From positions 558,001-622,000 of the forward strand of contig JADKHO010000002.1 of NCBI GenBank assembly GCA_016721765.1: a stretch of DNA of 64,000 bases. Direction: 5' to 3'. This DNA comes from Bacteroidota bacterium (GTDB lineage: Bacteria > Bacteroidota > Bacteroidia > UBA4408). Made by a program: the position numbers and the translations under genes. The notes beneath the pieces were generated by a model that made no database searches, had not been told where the DNA came from, and worked only from the letters and a program-made list of their open reading frames with translations. This document shows positions 54,304 through 63,578 of the stretch, piece by piece. Every line of letters starts with the position of its first letter. Position 1 is the first letter of the stretch.

Positions 54304-55392
54304 ATGGCAAAAGTTGCATTAATTACAGGAGTTACCGGACAGGATGGTTCGTATTTGGCGGAGTTTCTTTTGGCAAAAGGGTATATCGTTCATGGCGTAA
54401 AGCGACGTTCTTCCATGTTTAATACCGACAGAATTGATCACCTCTATAAAGATCAACACGAAAATAAAGTAAACTTCTATTTACACTATGGCGATTTAAC
54501 GGATTCAACAAATTTGATCCGCATCGTACAAGAAGTTCAACCCGATGAAATTTATAATTTGGCGGCACAATCACATGTTAAAGTTTCGTTTGAAACTCCT
54601 GAATACACAGCAAATTCAGATGGTTTAGGAACGCTTCGATTATTGGAAGCCATTCGTATTTTAGGACTCGAGAAGAAAACCAAATTTTATCAGGCTTCTA
54701 CCTCTGAACTCTATGGCGAGGTGCAGGAAATTCCACAAAAGGAAACCACTCCGTTTTATCCAAGAAGTCCTTATGGAGTAGCAAAATTATATGGTTTTTG
54801 GATTGTAAAAAACTATCGCGAAGCCTATAATCTATTTGCATGCAACGGAATTTTATTTAATCACGAAAGCCCTGTAAGGGGTGAAACCTTTGTAACTCGA
54901 AAAATCACCCGTGCTGTTGCTAAAATAAGTTTAGGCTTGCAAGAAAAAGTGTACATGGGAAATATAGATGCGGAGCGCGATTGGGGACATGCACGCGATT
55001 ACGTAGAAGGAATGTGGTTAATGCTGCAACAAGAAAAAGCGGATGATTTTGTGTTGGCTACCGGAAAAAAAATATCCGTTCGCTATTTTATCGAATTGGC
55101 TTTTGCCGAAGTGGGAATTGAAATTCAATGGAAAGGTAAAGCTGAAAACGAAAAAGGCGTGAATAAAACAAACGGAAAAGTTGTGGTAGAAATTGATCCA
55201 AAATATTACCGACCCACAGAAGTAGATTTATTGGTGGGCGATGCGAGTAAGGCTAAAGAAAAACTGGGCTGGGAACCAAAACTTACTGTGCAAGAATTGG
55301 TGAAAGAAATGGTTGCATCAGATGTGGCCCTGTTTAAACGCGACAAGTATTTGCTGGAAGGTGGACATAGTATTTTAAATTTTAATGAATAA
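54304..55392 (+). CDS. gmd: GDP-mannose 4,6-dehydratase
   Basis: A 362-residue short-chain dehydrogenase/reductase: GDP-mannose to GDP-4-keto-6-deoxymannose. GVTGQDGSYLAEFLL is the NAD(P) loop; GVKRRSSMFNTDRIDHLY, STSELYGEVQEIPQKE (Ser/Thr and Glu), catalytic YxxxK in PRSPYGVAKLYG, and FNHESPVRGETFVTRKI are diagnostic for GMD. It starts the polysaccharide cluster; the GDP-fucose synthase gene follows after 6 nt. Confidence 0.95.
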   Translation: MAKVALITGVTGQDGSYLAEFLLAKGYIVHGVKRRSSMFNTDRIDHLYKDQHENKVNFYLHYGDLTDSTNLIRIVQEVQPDEIYNLAAQSHVKVSFETPEYTANSDGLGTLRLLEAIRILGLEKKTKFYQASTSELYGEVQEIPQKETTPFYPRSPYGVAKLYGFWIVKNYREAYNLFACNGILFNHESPVRGETFVTRKITRAVAKISLGLQEKVYMGNIDAERDWGHARDYVEGMWLMLQQEKADDFVLATGKKISVRYFIELAFAEVGIEIQWKGKAENEKGVNKTNGKVVVEIDPKYYRPTEVDLLVGDASKAKEKLGWEPKLTVQELVKEMVASDVALFKRDKYLLEGGHSILNFNE

Positions 55393-55398
55393 GGTTGC

Positions 55399-56346
55399 AT
55401 GAATAAAGAATCAAAAATATACATCGCCGGACACAACGGAATGGTAGGTTCGGCAATACACCGAAAACTTAAAGCTGAAGGGTTCACAAATTTTATACTG
55501 AGAAGTTCAAAAGAACTTGATTTAAGAAAGCAACAAGATACTGCGGATTTTTTTGCCAAAGAAAAACCGGACTATGTTTTTTTAGCTGCTGCAAAAGTGG
55601 GAGGAATTGTAGCTAACAATACTTATCGGGCTGATTTTTTATACGAGAATCTAATGATTCAAAGCAATGTTATTGATAGTGCTTATCGCAATGAAGCTAA
55701 GAAGTTGATGTTTCTTGGTTCTTCTTGCATCTATCCCAAAATGGCGTCGCAACCGCTTAAAGAAGAGTATCTACTTACCGGAATTTTAGAGCCCACAAAT
55801 GAACCCTATGCTGTTGCAAAAATTGCCGGCATCAAAATGTGCGACGCTTACAGAAGTCAATACGGATGTAATTTTATTTCGGTAATGCCCACCAATTTAT
55901 ACGGACCAAACGACAATTACGATTTAAAAAACTCTCATGTGCTGCCCGCCTTGTTGCGAAAATTCCACACCGCAAAAATGGAAAAAAGTGCTACTGTTGA
56001 AATATGGGGAAGCGGAGCACCCTTGCGTGAATTCTTGCATGCCGATGATTTAGCCAGCGCTTGTTTTTATCTTATGGAGCATTACAATGAGGCAGGTTTA
56101 GTAAATATTGGTGTGGGACACGATATCAGCATCAAAGACCTTGCATTGCTTATTAAAAAAATTGTTGGCTTTGATGGAGAACTTAAGTTTGATGCATCAA
56201 AACCGGATGGCACTCCACGAAAATTAATGGATGTAAGCAAACTACATTCCTTTGGTTGGAAACATAAGATTGAGTTGGAAGAAGGAATTTCAGCAGTATA
56301 CGCCGAGGTAAAAAACAAATTAGATGCAGCATTTGCGCATTCCTAA
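55399..56346 (+). CDS. fcl: GDP-L-fucose synthase
   Basis: A 315-residue epimerase/reductase: GDP-4-keto-6-deoxymannose to GDP-L-fucose. YIAGHNGMVGSAIHRKL at the N-terminus, KVGGIVANNTYRADFLYENLMIQ, LGSSCIYPKMASQPLKEEYLLTG, catalytic YxxxK in NEPYAVAKIAG, and GPNDNYDLKNSHVLPALLRKFH are typical. Pairs with gmd to supply GDP-fucose, probably for capsule, LPS or glycoprotein fucosylation. The next gene begins 4 nt downstream. Confidence 0.95.
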   Translation: MNKESKIYIAGHNGMVGSAIHRKLKAEGFTNFILRSSKELDLRKQQDTADFFAKEKPDYVFLAAAKVGGIVANNTYRADFLYENLMIQSNVIDSAYRNEAKKLMFLGSSCIYPKMASQPLKEEYLLTGILEPTNEPYAVAKIAGIKMCDAYRSQYGCNFISVMPTNLYGPNDNYDLKNSHVLPALLRKFHTAKMEKSATVEIWGSGAPLREFLHADDLASACFYLMEHYNEAGLVNIGVGHDISIKDLALLIKKIVGFDGELKFDASKPDGTPRKLMDVSKLHSFGWKHKIELEEGISAVYAEVKNKLDAAFAHS

Positions 56347-56350
56347 ATCG

Positions 56351-57967
56351 ATGCATCCAATTAGAAAGGCAGTTCGTTTAATACTGTCTTCTCTTTTTAT
56401 TTATTCGCTCCTTTTTTCTACAGGAAGTATAGCACAATCTCCTGCGCCTTACGCCAATCGAGAGTTTAAACTTTATCTTAACAATTTTTTAAATCAGGAT
56501 AGTAGTGAATTAAAAGAGTTTAATACCCAATTAATCAATTATGCTCAACTCGAAAGAATTGATTCTATTCTATATCCACGTCAACAAAAAAAAAATTACT
56601 TTCACCGAAAGTTGCGACGCCAAAGTTTTGTTCGCGTAAAAACAAGCGATTTTTTTTTACAACTCGATCCCATTTTTAATTTCAATGCCGGTTTCGATTT
56701 AAAGGATTCTTTGCATGAAAAACTAATTACAAATTCACGAGGTGTTTGGGTGAAAGGTAATATCGGTTCTGATTTTTCTTTTGAAAGTACTTTCATGGAA
56801 AATCAATCCACTTTCCCTACTTACATGGATGCTTTTGTAGATACGTTCAAAGTTGTGCCGGGTCAAGGCAGGTGGAAAAAATTTAAAATCAATGGATACG
56901 ACTATGCAGCTTCATCCGGAACGATCGCTTATGCTCCTTTTAATTTTTTAAGCATCCGCGCAGGACATGGGAAACCTTTTATTGGAAGCGGATATCGCTC
57001 TCTTTTACTTTCTGATAATGCTTTTAATTATCCTTTTGCGCAACTCAATTTACATACAAAATGGATAAATTATTCTGTTACCTATGCATCACTTCAGGTA
57101 GTAGACAGGGTGCGCATTTACTCTAGTAATTTGAATGAACCGCTCTTTAAAAAGAAATCAGCTAGCTTTCAATACCTAACGCTTTTTCCTTCCAAAAAAT
57201 TTAAGCTTAGTCTTTTCCAAGGAACCATTTTTCAAGTACGTGATTCTATTCATCCTTATTTTAATTGGAATGTTTTAAACCCGGTAATCTTTTCTTCTGC
57301 ATTTCAATATGGATTAAATAAATCGCCAAATGTATTGTTGGGAGCAGATTTCAAAGCATTGGTAACTAAAAATATTACCCTCTACGGACAATATGTTATA
57401 GATGATTTTTCAAGTACACGCAATGCCCTTCGAAATAAATCAGGTTTCCAATTGGGAGGTATGTATTTTAATGTTTTTGGAATTGAAAATTTAATTGTTC
57501 AAGCTGAAGTCAACCGCGTTCGCCCTTATACCTATGCGCACAGCATTCCGTCCGAAAGCTACACCCATTATGGGCAATCGCTCACACATCCGCTTGGAGC
57601 AAATTTTATTGAATATTTAGGCTTTTTAAACTATCACTGGAAAGATATTTTTGTGGAACTAAAATTTAATTATGCCCATTATGGTGCGGATAGCCTCAAA
57701 AAAAGTTATGGAAAGGAAGTTTTTGCCTCTGATAATAAGGCAGTGAATGGACTTTCTTCTGTGAATAACTCCTTTTTACAAGGACTTCGTACCAATTTAA
57801 TGTATCAGGAAATAAAACTTGCCTACCTTATAAATCCAGCAACCAACCTCAGTGTTTTTGCGCAAATTGTAAATCGAAGTGAACTTTCTCCAATTACCGA
57901 ACGAAATAACACACTTATCTATTTTGGAATTAAAACTGCCCTATTCAATAACTATTACGATTTTTAG
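56351..57967 (+). CDS. Outer-membrane beta-barrel protein, possibly Wzi-like (paralogue 1)
   Basis: A 538-residue protein; ATG at 56351 begins the signal peptide (MHPIRKAVRLILSSLFIYSLL..., cleavage near SIA-Q), preferred to the in-frame start at 56324 inside fcl. The mature protein is strand-rich and aromatic; ISIRAGHGKPFIGSGYRSLLLSDNAFNYPFAQLN and the closing YFGIKTALFNNYYDF are shared with the protein at 59073. The GKxxxGxGYRSLLLSD motif recalls Wzi-type capsule attachment barrels; I am not certain of the family. The context (gmd-fcl before, WecA-like transferase after) supports a role in surface polysaccharide. Confidence 0.65.
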   Translation: MHPIRKAVRLILSSLFIYSLLFSTGSIAQSPAPYANREFKLYLNNFLNQDSSELKEFNTQLINYAQLERIDSILYPRQQKKNYFHRKLRRQSFVRVKTSDFFLQLDPIFNFNAGFDLKDSLHEKLITNSRGVWVKGNIGSDFSFESTFMENQSTFPTYMDAFVDTFKVVPGQGRWKKFKINGYDYAASSGTIAYAPFNFLSIRAGHGKPFIGSGYRSLLLSDNAFNYPFAQLNLHTKWINYSVTYASLQVVDRVRIYSSNLNEPLFKKKSASFQYLTLFPSKKFKLSLFQGTIFQVRDSIHPYFNWNVLNPVIFSSAFQYGLNKSPNVLLGADFKALVTKNITLYGQYVIDDFSSTRNALRNKSGFQLGGMYFNVFGIENLIVQAEVNRVRPYTYAHSIPSESYTHYGQSLTHPLGANFIEYLGFLNYHWKDIFVELKFNYAHYGADSLKKSYGKEVFASDNKAVNGLSSVNNSFLQGLRTNLMYQEIKLAYLINPATNLSVFAQIVNRSELSPITERNNTLIYFGIKTALFNNYYDF

Positions 57968-57983
57968 TATAAGATAATTTTAC

Positions 57984-57991
57984 TAAGTTTG
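57984..57991 (+). promoter_or_regulatory. Candidate -7 element (TAAGTTTG) upstream of the WecA-like gene
   Basis: Exact TAnnTTTG; leader about 26 nt to the GTG at 58022. The gene could also be read through from upstream. Confidence 0.4.
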
Positions 57992-58021
57992 AAAAATAGC
58001 CTCACTACTTAAACATTTATT

Positions 58022-59065
58022 GTGAATACATTATTACTTGCCTTTTTTACCGCTTTTGGAATTGTGCTCTTTTCGATACCTTCATTAATTAAGGTTGCTG
58101 AATTAAAAAATCTATTTGACGACCCCGAAGAATTTCGAAAACACCACAAACATAAAACGCCCACTATGGGCGGAATTATGATATATGCCGGCACTTTATT
58201 CTCTTGGTCGCTTTGGTTTCCCTCGCATACTATTATAATTTACAATTTTATTATTGCCACTTCTTTAGTACTCTTTTTTGTAGGTGTAAAAGATGATATT
58301 TTTGGTACAGCAGCTATCAAAAAACTGCTCGCTCACCTTCTTGTTGCCATGATTTTGGTGCTAATGGCAAATGTACGCATTACCAGCTTGCACGGCATTC
58401 TTGGTGTAAATGAAATCCCGGAGTGGGCGAGTATTTTTCTTTCCATTTTTACCATTATTGTAATTGTTAATTCATTTAATTTAATTGATGGTGTTGATGG
58501 TTTAGCCGGTAGTATTGGATTTGTAGGGGCACTTTCATTTGGTACCTGGTTTCATGTTGCCGGCGATCATTCTATGGCTGTGCTTGCTATTGCTTTAGCG
58601 GGAGGACTTTTGGGTTTTTTGTGGTTTAATTTTTCGCCCGCCAAAATTTTTATGGGAGATAGTGGATCACTTGTAATCGGAATGTTCTTTGCGGTTATGT
58701 CTATTCGCTTAATTGAATTCGATCAATCCAAGTTATTTTCCCCACTTAGCGAAATATCACGACCTGTTTTTGCTATTGCTGTGCTGATTTTTCCTTTGTT
58801 CGATACCTTGAGGGTATTCATTATTCGCATTGCAAAAGGCATCTCTCCTTTTACAGCCGACCGAAACCATTTACATCATCGCCTCTTAGATTTGGGATTC
58901 AATCACCGCCAAACCGTTTTTGCATTGGTTGCCGTTAATGCCTTAATTATATCGCTTGCGGTATACACAAGAACTTATGGGGCTAATACCTCCTTCACCG
59001 TAGTGATGCTAACAGCATTTCTACTTTTTGTTATACCCCTTATGTTTAAACCCAAAAAAAACTAA
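58022..59065 (+). CDS. Undecaprenyl-phosphate sugar-1-phosphate transferase (WecA/TagO family)
   Basis: A 347-residue polytopic membrane protein (about 10-11 helices) of the MraY/WecA family; starts at GTG. Family motifs: HKHKTPTMGG at 42-51, GVKDD at 88-92, NLIDGVDGLAG at 153-163, FMGDSGS at 210-216, and HLHHR at 283-287, which with no MraY-specific insert places it in the WecA/TagO group. It should move a sugar phosphate (often GlcNAc-1-P) from a UDP-sugar to undecaprenyl phosphate, starting a surface glycan. It lies between two paralogous outer-membrane proteins; the second begins 8 nt downstream. Confidence 0.9.
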   Translation: MNTLLLAFFTAFGIVLFSIPSLIKVAELKNLFDDPEEFRKHHKHKTPTMGGIMIYAGTLFSWSLWFPSHTIIIYNFIIATSLVLFFVGVKDDIFGTAAIKKLLAHLLVAMILVLMANVRITSLHGILGVNEIPEWASIFLSIFTIIVIVNSFNLIDGVDGLAGSIGFVGALSFGTWFHVAGDHSMAVLAIALAGGLLGFLWFNFSPAKIFMGDSGSLVIGMFFAVMSIRLIEFDQSKLFSPLSEISRPVFAIAVLIFPLFDTLRVFIIRIAKGISPFTADRNHLHHRLLDLGFNHRQTVFALVAVNALIISLAVYTRTYGANTSFTVVMLTAFLLFVIPLMFKPKKN

Positions 59066-59072
59066 AGGAATT

Positions 59073-60659
59073 TTGAATTTTGTTCGCACCATTAAGAGCT
59101 TTAATTGGAGTTGCTTATTTCTTTTATTATCCACTTTTTCTTCTTTTGCTCAATCGGCATTTTCGCTGCTAAATAGAGATGTAACGCTCCAAATAGAAAA
59201 GCGCGCAGGCGCTAGTCCTAACAATTTCCATAGCAACGTCAAGCCTTATTTATTATCCGAAACAAGCTTGTTTGTCGACACCTTTAGTATACCAAAAAAC
59301 CGAATGATGAAAATTTTATTTTTATCCGGCTCACAGGCAGTGTCTGAAAACAAGTTAGATATTGCAGTTGCACCAATTCTCACAGTGCTGCCGGGTTATG
59401 AATTTTCAAAATCTCAATCTTTGCTTGATACACGATTAGGAGGTAAATTAAACGTGAATTTCAAAAAAAAAATCGCCTTGGAAGTGCAGCTTATGAACAG
59501 CAATGCTTCGCTTCCTAATTATCTTGCGGATTATTCTAAAGAAAATAAAGTTATTGCCGGTAACGGATATGCTTACTATTCCAAACTTGGATATACAAAT
59601 GTGCAATGGAATGGATACCTCTCCTACACTCCCAATACACATTTCAATTTTGCTTTAGGAAGGGGTAAAAATTTCTTTGGCGATGGCTACCGCTCCCTTT
59701 TGCTTTCGGATGTTTCGAGCAATTACAACTACTTTAAAATCACCACAAGTATTTGGAAAATTAAATATGTAAATCTGTTTACACACTTTACCGACATTCG
59801 AAATTCATATGGGAAAACTTCCCGATTTAAAAACAAATACGCCACTTTTCATTATTTGAGTTGGAATGCTACAAAGCGCATCAACATTAGTTTTTTTGAA
59901 AGTATCATTTGGCAATCGCGCGATACTTCATCCCGCAATTTAGGCTATGATGTAAATTATTTAAACCCTGTAATTTTTTATCGCCCTACTGAATATTCTT
60001 TGGGAAGCAGCGACAATGCTTTTATTGGAGCCAGTTTTAAAATAAATCTTTTCAAAAAACAACAGCTTTATGGACAGGTTTTGATAGATGAATTTTTATT
60101 GAAAGAAGTAAAAGCACAAAGTGGCTGGTGGGCTAATAAACAAGGATTTCAAGTAGGTTTTAAATCTTTTGATCTGTTTAAAATCGAAAATTTATTTCTT
60201 CAACTCGAATGGAATTATGTACGACCTTACACTTACGCACATTCCAATACCTATCAAAATTACGGTCACTTTAACGAATCGCTTGCCCACCCCTTAGGAG
60301 CAAATTTTTCAGAGTATTTTACGGGTATTAAATATCAATACAAATTATTATTATTCGATTTAAAATTCACGTCTGCAACAGTAGGATTCGACAGTGCAGG
60401 AGTTAATTTTGGACAAAATATCTATCGCTCAAACAACAGTCATTTTCAAGAATTTGGGAATGCTACCCTGCAAGGTAATAAAACCCAAATAAGTACCATC
60501 CAATTCTCAATAGGATATTTGATTAATCGTGCCAATAACATTCGGTTTGAACTTGGAGTTTTAGAACGCCTTCAAACGAATGCACTCACAAATGAAAAGT
60601 GTTCTTACCTCTTCATTGGAATACATACAGCGCTTTCAAATCTGTATCGGGATTTCTAA
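59073..60659 (+). CDS. Outer-membrane beta-barrel protein, possibly Wzi-like (paralogue 2)
   Basis: A 528-residue protein from a TTG at 59073 that begins MNFVRTIKSFNWSCLFLLLS, a signal peptide (cleavage near SFA-Q); the frame opens at 59028 within the transferase gene, but that start adds a charged, unlikely leader. FNFALGRGKNFFGDGYRSLLLSDVSSNYNYFK, EYSLGSSDNAFIGASFKINL, RPYTYAHSNTYQNYGH and ESLAHPLGANFSEY match the paralogue at 56351 closely. Likely an outer-membrane protein for the same polysaccharide system. Coupled to the WecA-like gene (8-nt spacing). Confidence 0.65.
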   Translation: MNFVRTIKSFNWSCLFLLLSTFSSFAQSAFSLLNRDVTLQIEKRAGASPNNFHSNVKPYLLSETSLFVDTFSIPKNRMMKILFLSGSQAVSENKLDIAVAPILTVLPGYEFSKSQSLLDTRLGGKLNVNFKKKIALEVQLMNSNASLPNYLADYSKENKVIAGNGYAYYSKLGYTNVQWNGYLSYTPNTHFNFALGRGKNFFGDGYRSLLLSDVSSNYNYFKITTSIWKIKYVNLFTHFTDIRNSYGKTSRFKNKYATFHYLSWNATKRINISFFESIIWQSRDTSSRNLGYDVNYLNPVIFYRPTEYSLGSSDNAFIGASFKINLFKKQQLYGQVLIDEFLLKEVKAQSGWWANKQGFQVGFKSFDLFKIENLFLQLEWNYVRPYTYAHSNTYQNYGHFNESLAHPLGANFSEYFTGIKYQYKLLLFDLKFTSATVGFDSAGVNFGQNIYRSNNSHFQEFGNATLQGNKTQISTIQFSIGYLINRANNIRFELGVLERLQTNALTNEKCSYLFIGIHTALSNLYRDF

Positions 60660-60679
60660 TTTTATATATATAATTCGAA

Positions 60680-61174
60680 TTGAAAAAAATAGCCCTCCTT
60701 TCGGATACGCATGGTTACCTCGACCCTAAATTAATTAAATACCTCGAAACTGTTGACGAAATATGGCATGCCGGAGATATTGGGACTATTGCGATTGCAG
60801 ACGAGTTGGAAAAACTAAAACCCCTCAAAGCGGTGTATGGAAATATTGATGGACAAGATGTTCGAAAAGTACATCCCTTACATCAGCGATTTTTTTGCGA
60901 AAATGTGGATGTTTGGATGACACACATTGGCGGTTATCCCGGGCATTACTCCCCTGCTGTTCGTCTGGAACTGGAAACGAAGCCTCCTAAATTATTCATT
61001 TGCGGACACTCACATATATTGAAAGTAATGTACGATAAGAAACTAAACTTATTGCACATGAATCCGGGCGCATGCGGTATTCAGGGATTCCATAAAATGA
61101 AAACCATTTTGCGCTTTGTTATCGATAAAGAAAAAATTAGCGACTTGGAAGTTATTGAACTTGGTTTAAAATAA
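60680..61174 (+). CDS. YfcE/MJ0936-family metallophosphodiesterase
   Basis: A 164-residue calcineurin-like phosphoesterase starting at TTG. Metal-binding motifs in order: SDTHGYLD, HAGDIG, VYGNIDG (GNHD-like), MTHIGG and CGHSHIL. Family enzymes hydrolyse phosphodiesters in the cytoplasm; the substrate is unknown. It lies 20 nt after the outer-membrane protein on the same strand and converges on the DUF4293 gene with no spacer. Confidence 0.88.
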   Translation: MKKIALLSDTHGYLDPKLIKYLETVDEIWHAGDIGTIAIADELEKLKPLKAVYGNIDGQDVRKVHPLHQRFFCENVDVWMTHIGGYPGHYSPAVRLELETKPPKLFICGHSHILKVMYDKKLNLLHMNPGACGIQGFHKMKTILRFVIDKEKISDLEVIELGLK

Positions 61175-61666
61175 TTAACGAATGCGATCCGCAGAGCGCA
61201 CCAATTCCTCATCTTGATTTATGGCTCGAATTGCCAAAATTATTAATACTATAGCAAGCAGTGGTAAGCTTGCAGCCACCGAATAATTTACCTCCTGTCC
61301 ATTTGCTGAATTTAATTTATCTAAATCTCCAATAACGGCAAGTGCATTCTCGAAATAATAAAATAGTGAAGCAACCAACAAAACAAGCATTAGTAAGCCA
61401 ATTCGAGCAATTAAAATTTGTTTCAATCTATTTTTAAATGTAAAAATTGCCAAGAAAGAAATACCACAAACAAGTGCATTTAATACAACCAATGCCAAAG
61501 TTGAAACAATCCGTTTCTGAATTCCATTGCCTACCATATCAAATCCTGCAATAGCGAATTGATAGCTATTACCTGAAGTGGTAACAGAAGCAAGGGGGGT
61601 AAAGAACAGAACTAGAGCACATATAAATACACCAAGTAAATAAAGGGTTTGGATACGTTGTAACAT
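61175..61666 (-). CDS. DUF4293 family membrane protein
   Basis: A 163-residue protein with four predicted membrane segments; ATG at 61666 (MLQRIQTLYLLGVF) is the family start, while the frame from 61741 adds an unrelated leader. The MLQRIQT.YLL opening, charged loops (FKNRLKQILIARIG) and the Asp/Glu-rich tail (INQDEELVRSADRIR) fit DUF4293. Function unknown. It is divergent from rho across 258 nt; I recall this pairing in other Bacteroidota. Confidence 0.75.
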   Translation of the reverse strand: MLQRIQTLYLLGVFICALVLFFTPLASVTTSGNSYQFAIAGFDMVGNGIQKRIVSTLALVVLNALVCGISFLAIFTFKNRLKQILIARIGLLMLVLLVASLFYYFENALAVIGDLDKLNSANGQEVNYSVAASLPLLAIVLIILAIRAINQDEELVRSADRIR

Positions 61667-61692
61667 AGGGTTATTTAATTTAGTAAAGATTA

Positions 61693-61700
61693 CAAAGATA
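61693..61700 (-). promoter_or_regulatory. Candidate -7 element (TATCTTTG) of DUF4293
   Basis: Exact TAnnTTTG on the minus strand, 26 nt before the ATG at 61666. This lies inside the longer reading frame, which supports the shorter start. Confidence 0.5.
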
Positions 61701-61924
61701 AAAATCAAAGCGATTATACTCCTATCCAGCAATTGGCCCAAAAAATATTTTCTTTGTAATTAAAATAATTGTAATATTGCAACACATTTCAGTTCAGCCT
61801 TTCCGAACTAATTTTCATCCAGTCCCAAATTATTTTACGTATTAACTACATATTTCTCATTAAGCAAATTCCTGTTTTAGAATTTCCACGCTAATTCCCC
61901 AACTTATTTTTTAAAATTTTTATT

Positions 61925-63556
61925 ATGTACGATGTTATTGAATTGAATAGTAAGCTTGTTGACGAGCTCAAAGCTATTGCAGCTAATTTAGCTGTTGAAA
62001 ACAGTGATTCTCTTACCAAGCAAGATTTGATATTTGCAATCATTGAAAAGCAAGGCAATAGCGGAATGGAGCCTAGGGCTGCTGCCACTGAAACCAAAAA
62101 GGAGCCAAAACCGCGCACCGGAAGACCTCGCAAGATAAAAGAAGTTAGCGCTCCAGTGGATAAGGAAACTATTCAAAATGATGCCAGCGCAACACTATTT
62201 ACAGAACCAATTGCTCCAAAAGTTGAACCCGAAAATATACCTGTTCCTGCATTTGAACCACCTGCAATTGTTGCAACGGAGCCGGTAATAAATATCCCCA
62301 CAGAAACTGTAGCAGCACCTGAGCCAGCCCAACGTCAAGAAACAGAAACAAAGGATTTTCAAAATCAAATGGACGAGCGCCCACGTGATAATTTTAATCG
62401 CCAACGCCCCGAAAAAAGAATTGAAAATCAATATAACTTTGATGGAATCGTTATTAGCGAAGGCGTGCTCGAAATTATGCCCGATGGATATGGCTTTCTT
62501 CGTTCGTCTGACTATAATTATTTAAACTCTCCGGATGATATTTATGTTTCTCAATCTCAAATAAAATTATTTGGTTTAAAAACAGGTGATACTGTGCGCG
62601 GAAGCATCCGTCCGCCAAAAGAAGGTGAAAAATATTTTCCTTTAATAAAAGTAGAGAAAATAAATGGCCGCGAGCCTTCTTATGTGCGCGATCGTGTGCC
62701 TTTCGAATACCTCACCCCGCTTTTCCCGTTCGAAAAATTTAAACTTACCGGACATGCTCAGTCGAATATGAGTTCACGCATATTTGATTTAGTTACACCT
62801 ATTGGTAAAGGACAACGTGCGCTGATTGTTGCGCAACCTAAAACCGGTAAAACAGTATTACTAAAAGATATTGCAAATGCCATTGCAGGCAATCACCCCG
62901 AAGCGTATTTAATTATTTTATTGATTGATGAACGCCCAGAAGAGGTTACCGATATGGCGCGTAGTGTAAAAGCAGAAGTTATTGCGAGTACTTTTGATGA
63001 ACCTGCTGATCGCCACGTTAAAATTGCCAACATCGTTTTAGAAAAAGCAAAACGCATGGTGGAATGCGGCCACGATGTGGTGATATTGCTCGATTCCATT
63101 ACCCGCTTGGCACGTGCTTACAATACGGTACAACCTGCATCAGGTAAGGTTTTGTCGGGTGGTGTGGATGCCAATGCGCTACATAAACCGAAACGCTTTT
63201 TTGGTTCAGCTCGAAAAATTGAAAATGGGGGATCGCTTACGATAATTGCAACTGCACTTACCGAAACAGGTTCTAAAATGGATGAGGTAATTTTTGAGGA
63301 ATTTAAAGGTACCGGTAATTCTGAGCTACAACTCGATCGCAAAATTAGTAACAAACGAATGTTCCCGGCTATCGACATTGTGGCGTCAAGCACACGTAGA
63401 GATGATTTATTGGTGGATAAAGAAACACTGCAACGGGTATGGATTTTGCGTAATCACTTAGCAGATATGACTCCATTAGAAGCAATGGAATTCTTGCGCA
63501 ATCAAATGAAAAACACCCTCAGCAACGAGGAATTTTTAATCTCAATGAACGGTTAA
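61925..63556 (+). CDS. rho: Transcription termination factor Rho
   Basis: A 543-residue Rho helicase. An N-terminal Rho-N-like helix bundle (DVIELNSKLVDELKAIAANLAV) is followed by a ~110-residue low-complexity Pro/Glu/Arg region (residues ~50-165), a Bacteroidota-type insertion. The cold-shock RNA-binding domain starts at GVLEIMPDGYGFLRSSDYNYL. The ATPase core has Walker A AQPKTGKTVLL, the catalytic DERPEEVTDM, the arginine-finger region LDSITRLARAYN and RRKIEN-like GSARKIENGGSLTI. A 5' leader of more than 100 nt to the divergent gene may allow autoregulation. Confidence 0.95.
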   Translation: MYDVIELNSKLVDELKAIAANLAVENSDSLTKQDLIFAIIEKQGNSGMEPRAAATETKKEPKPRTGRPRKIKEVSAPVDKETIQNDASATLFTEPIAPKVEPENIPVPAFEPPAIVATEPVINIPTETVAAPEPAQRQETETKDFQNQMDERPRDNFNRQRPEKRIENQYNFDGIVISEGVLEIMPDGYGFLRSSDYNYLNSPDDIYVSQSQIKLFGLKTGDTVRGSIRPPKEGEKYFPLIKVEKINGREPSYVRDRVPFEYLTPLFPFEKFKLTGHAQSNMSSRIFDLVTPIGKGQRALIVAQPKTGKTVLLKDIANAIAGNHPEAYLIILLIDERPEEVTDMARSVKAEVIASTFDEPADRHVKIANIVLEKAKRMVECGHDVVILLDSITRLARAYNTVQPASGKVLSGGVDANALHKPKRFFGSARKIENGGSLTIIATALTETGSKMDEVIFEEFKGTGNSELQLDRKISNKRMFPAIDIVASSTRRDDLLVDKETLQRVWILRNHLADMTPLEAMEFLRNQMKNTLSNEEFLISMNG

Positions 63557-63578
63557 ACGAACTGTTGTTTTGGTGCAG

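Noticed and set aside
61667..61741. Extended start of DUF4293
   Set aside because: Family proteins begin at MLQRIQT, and a TAnnTTTG element lies within the extension.
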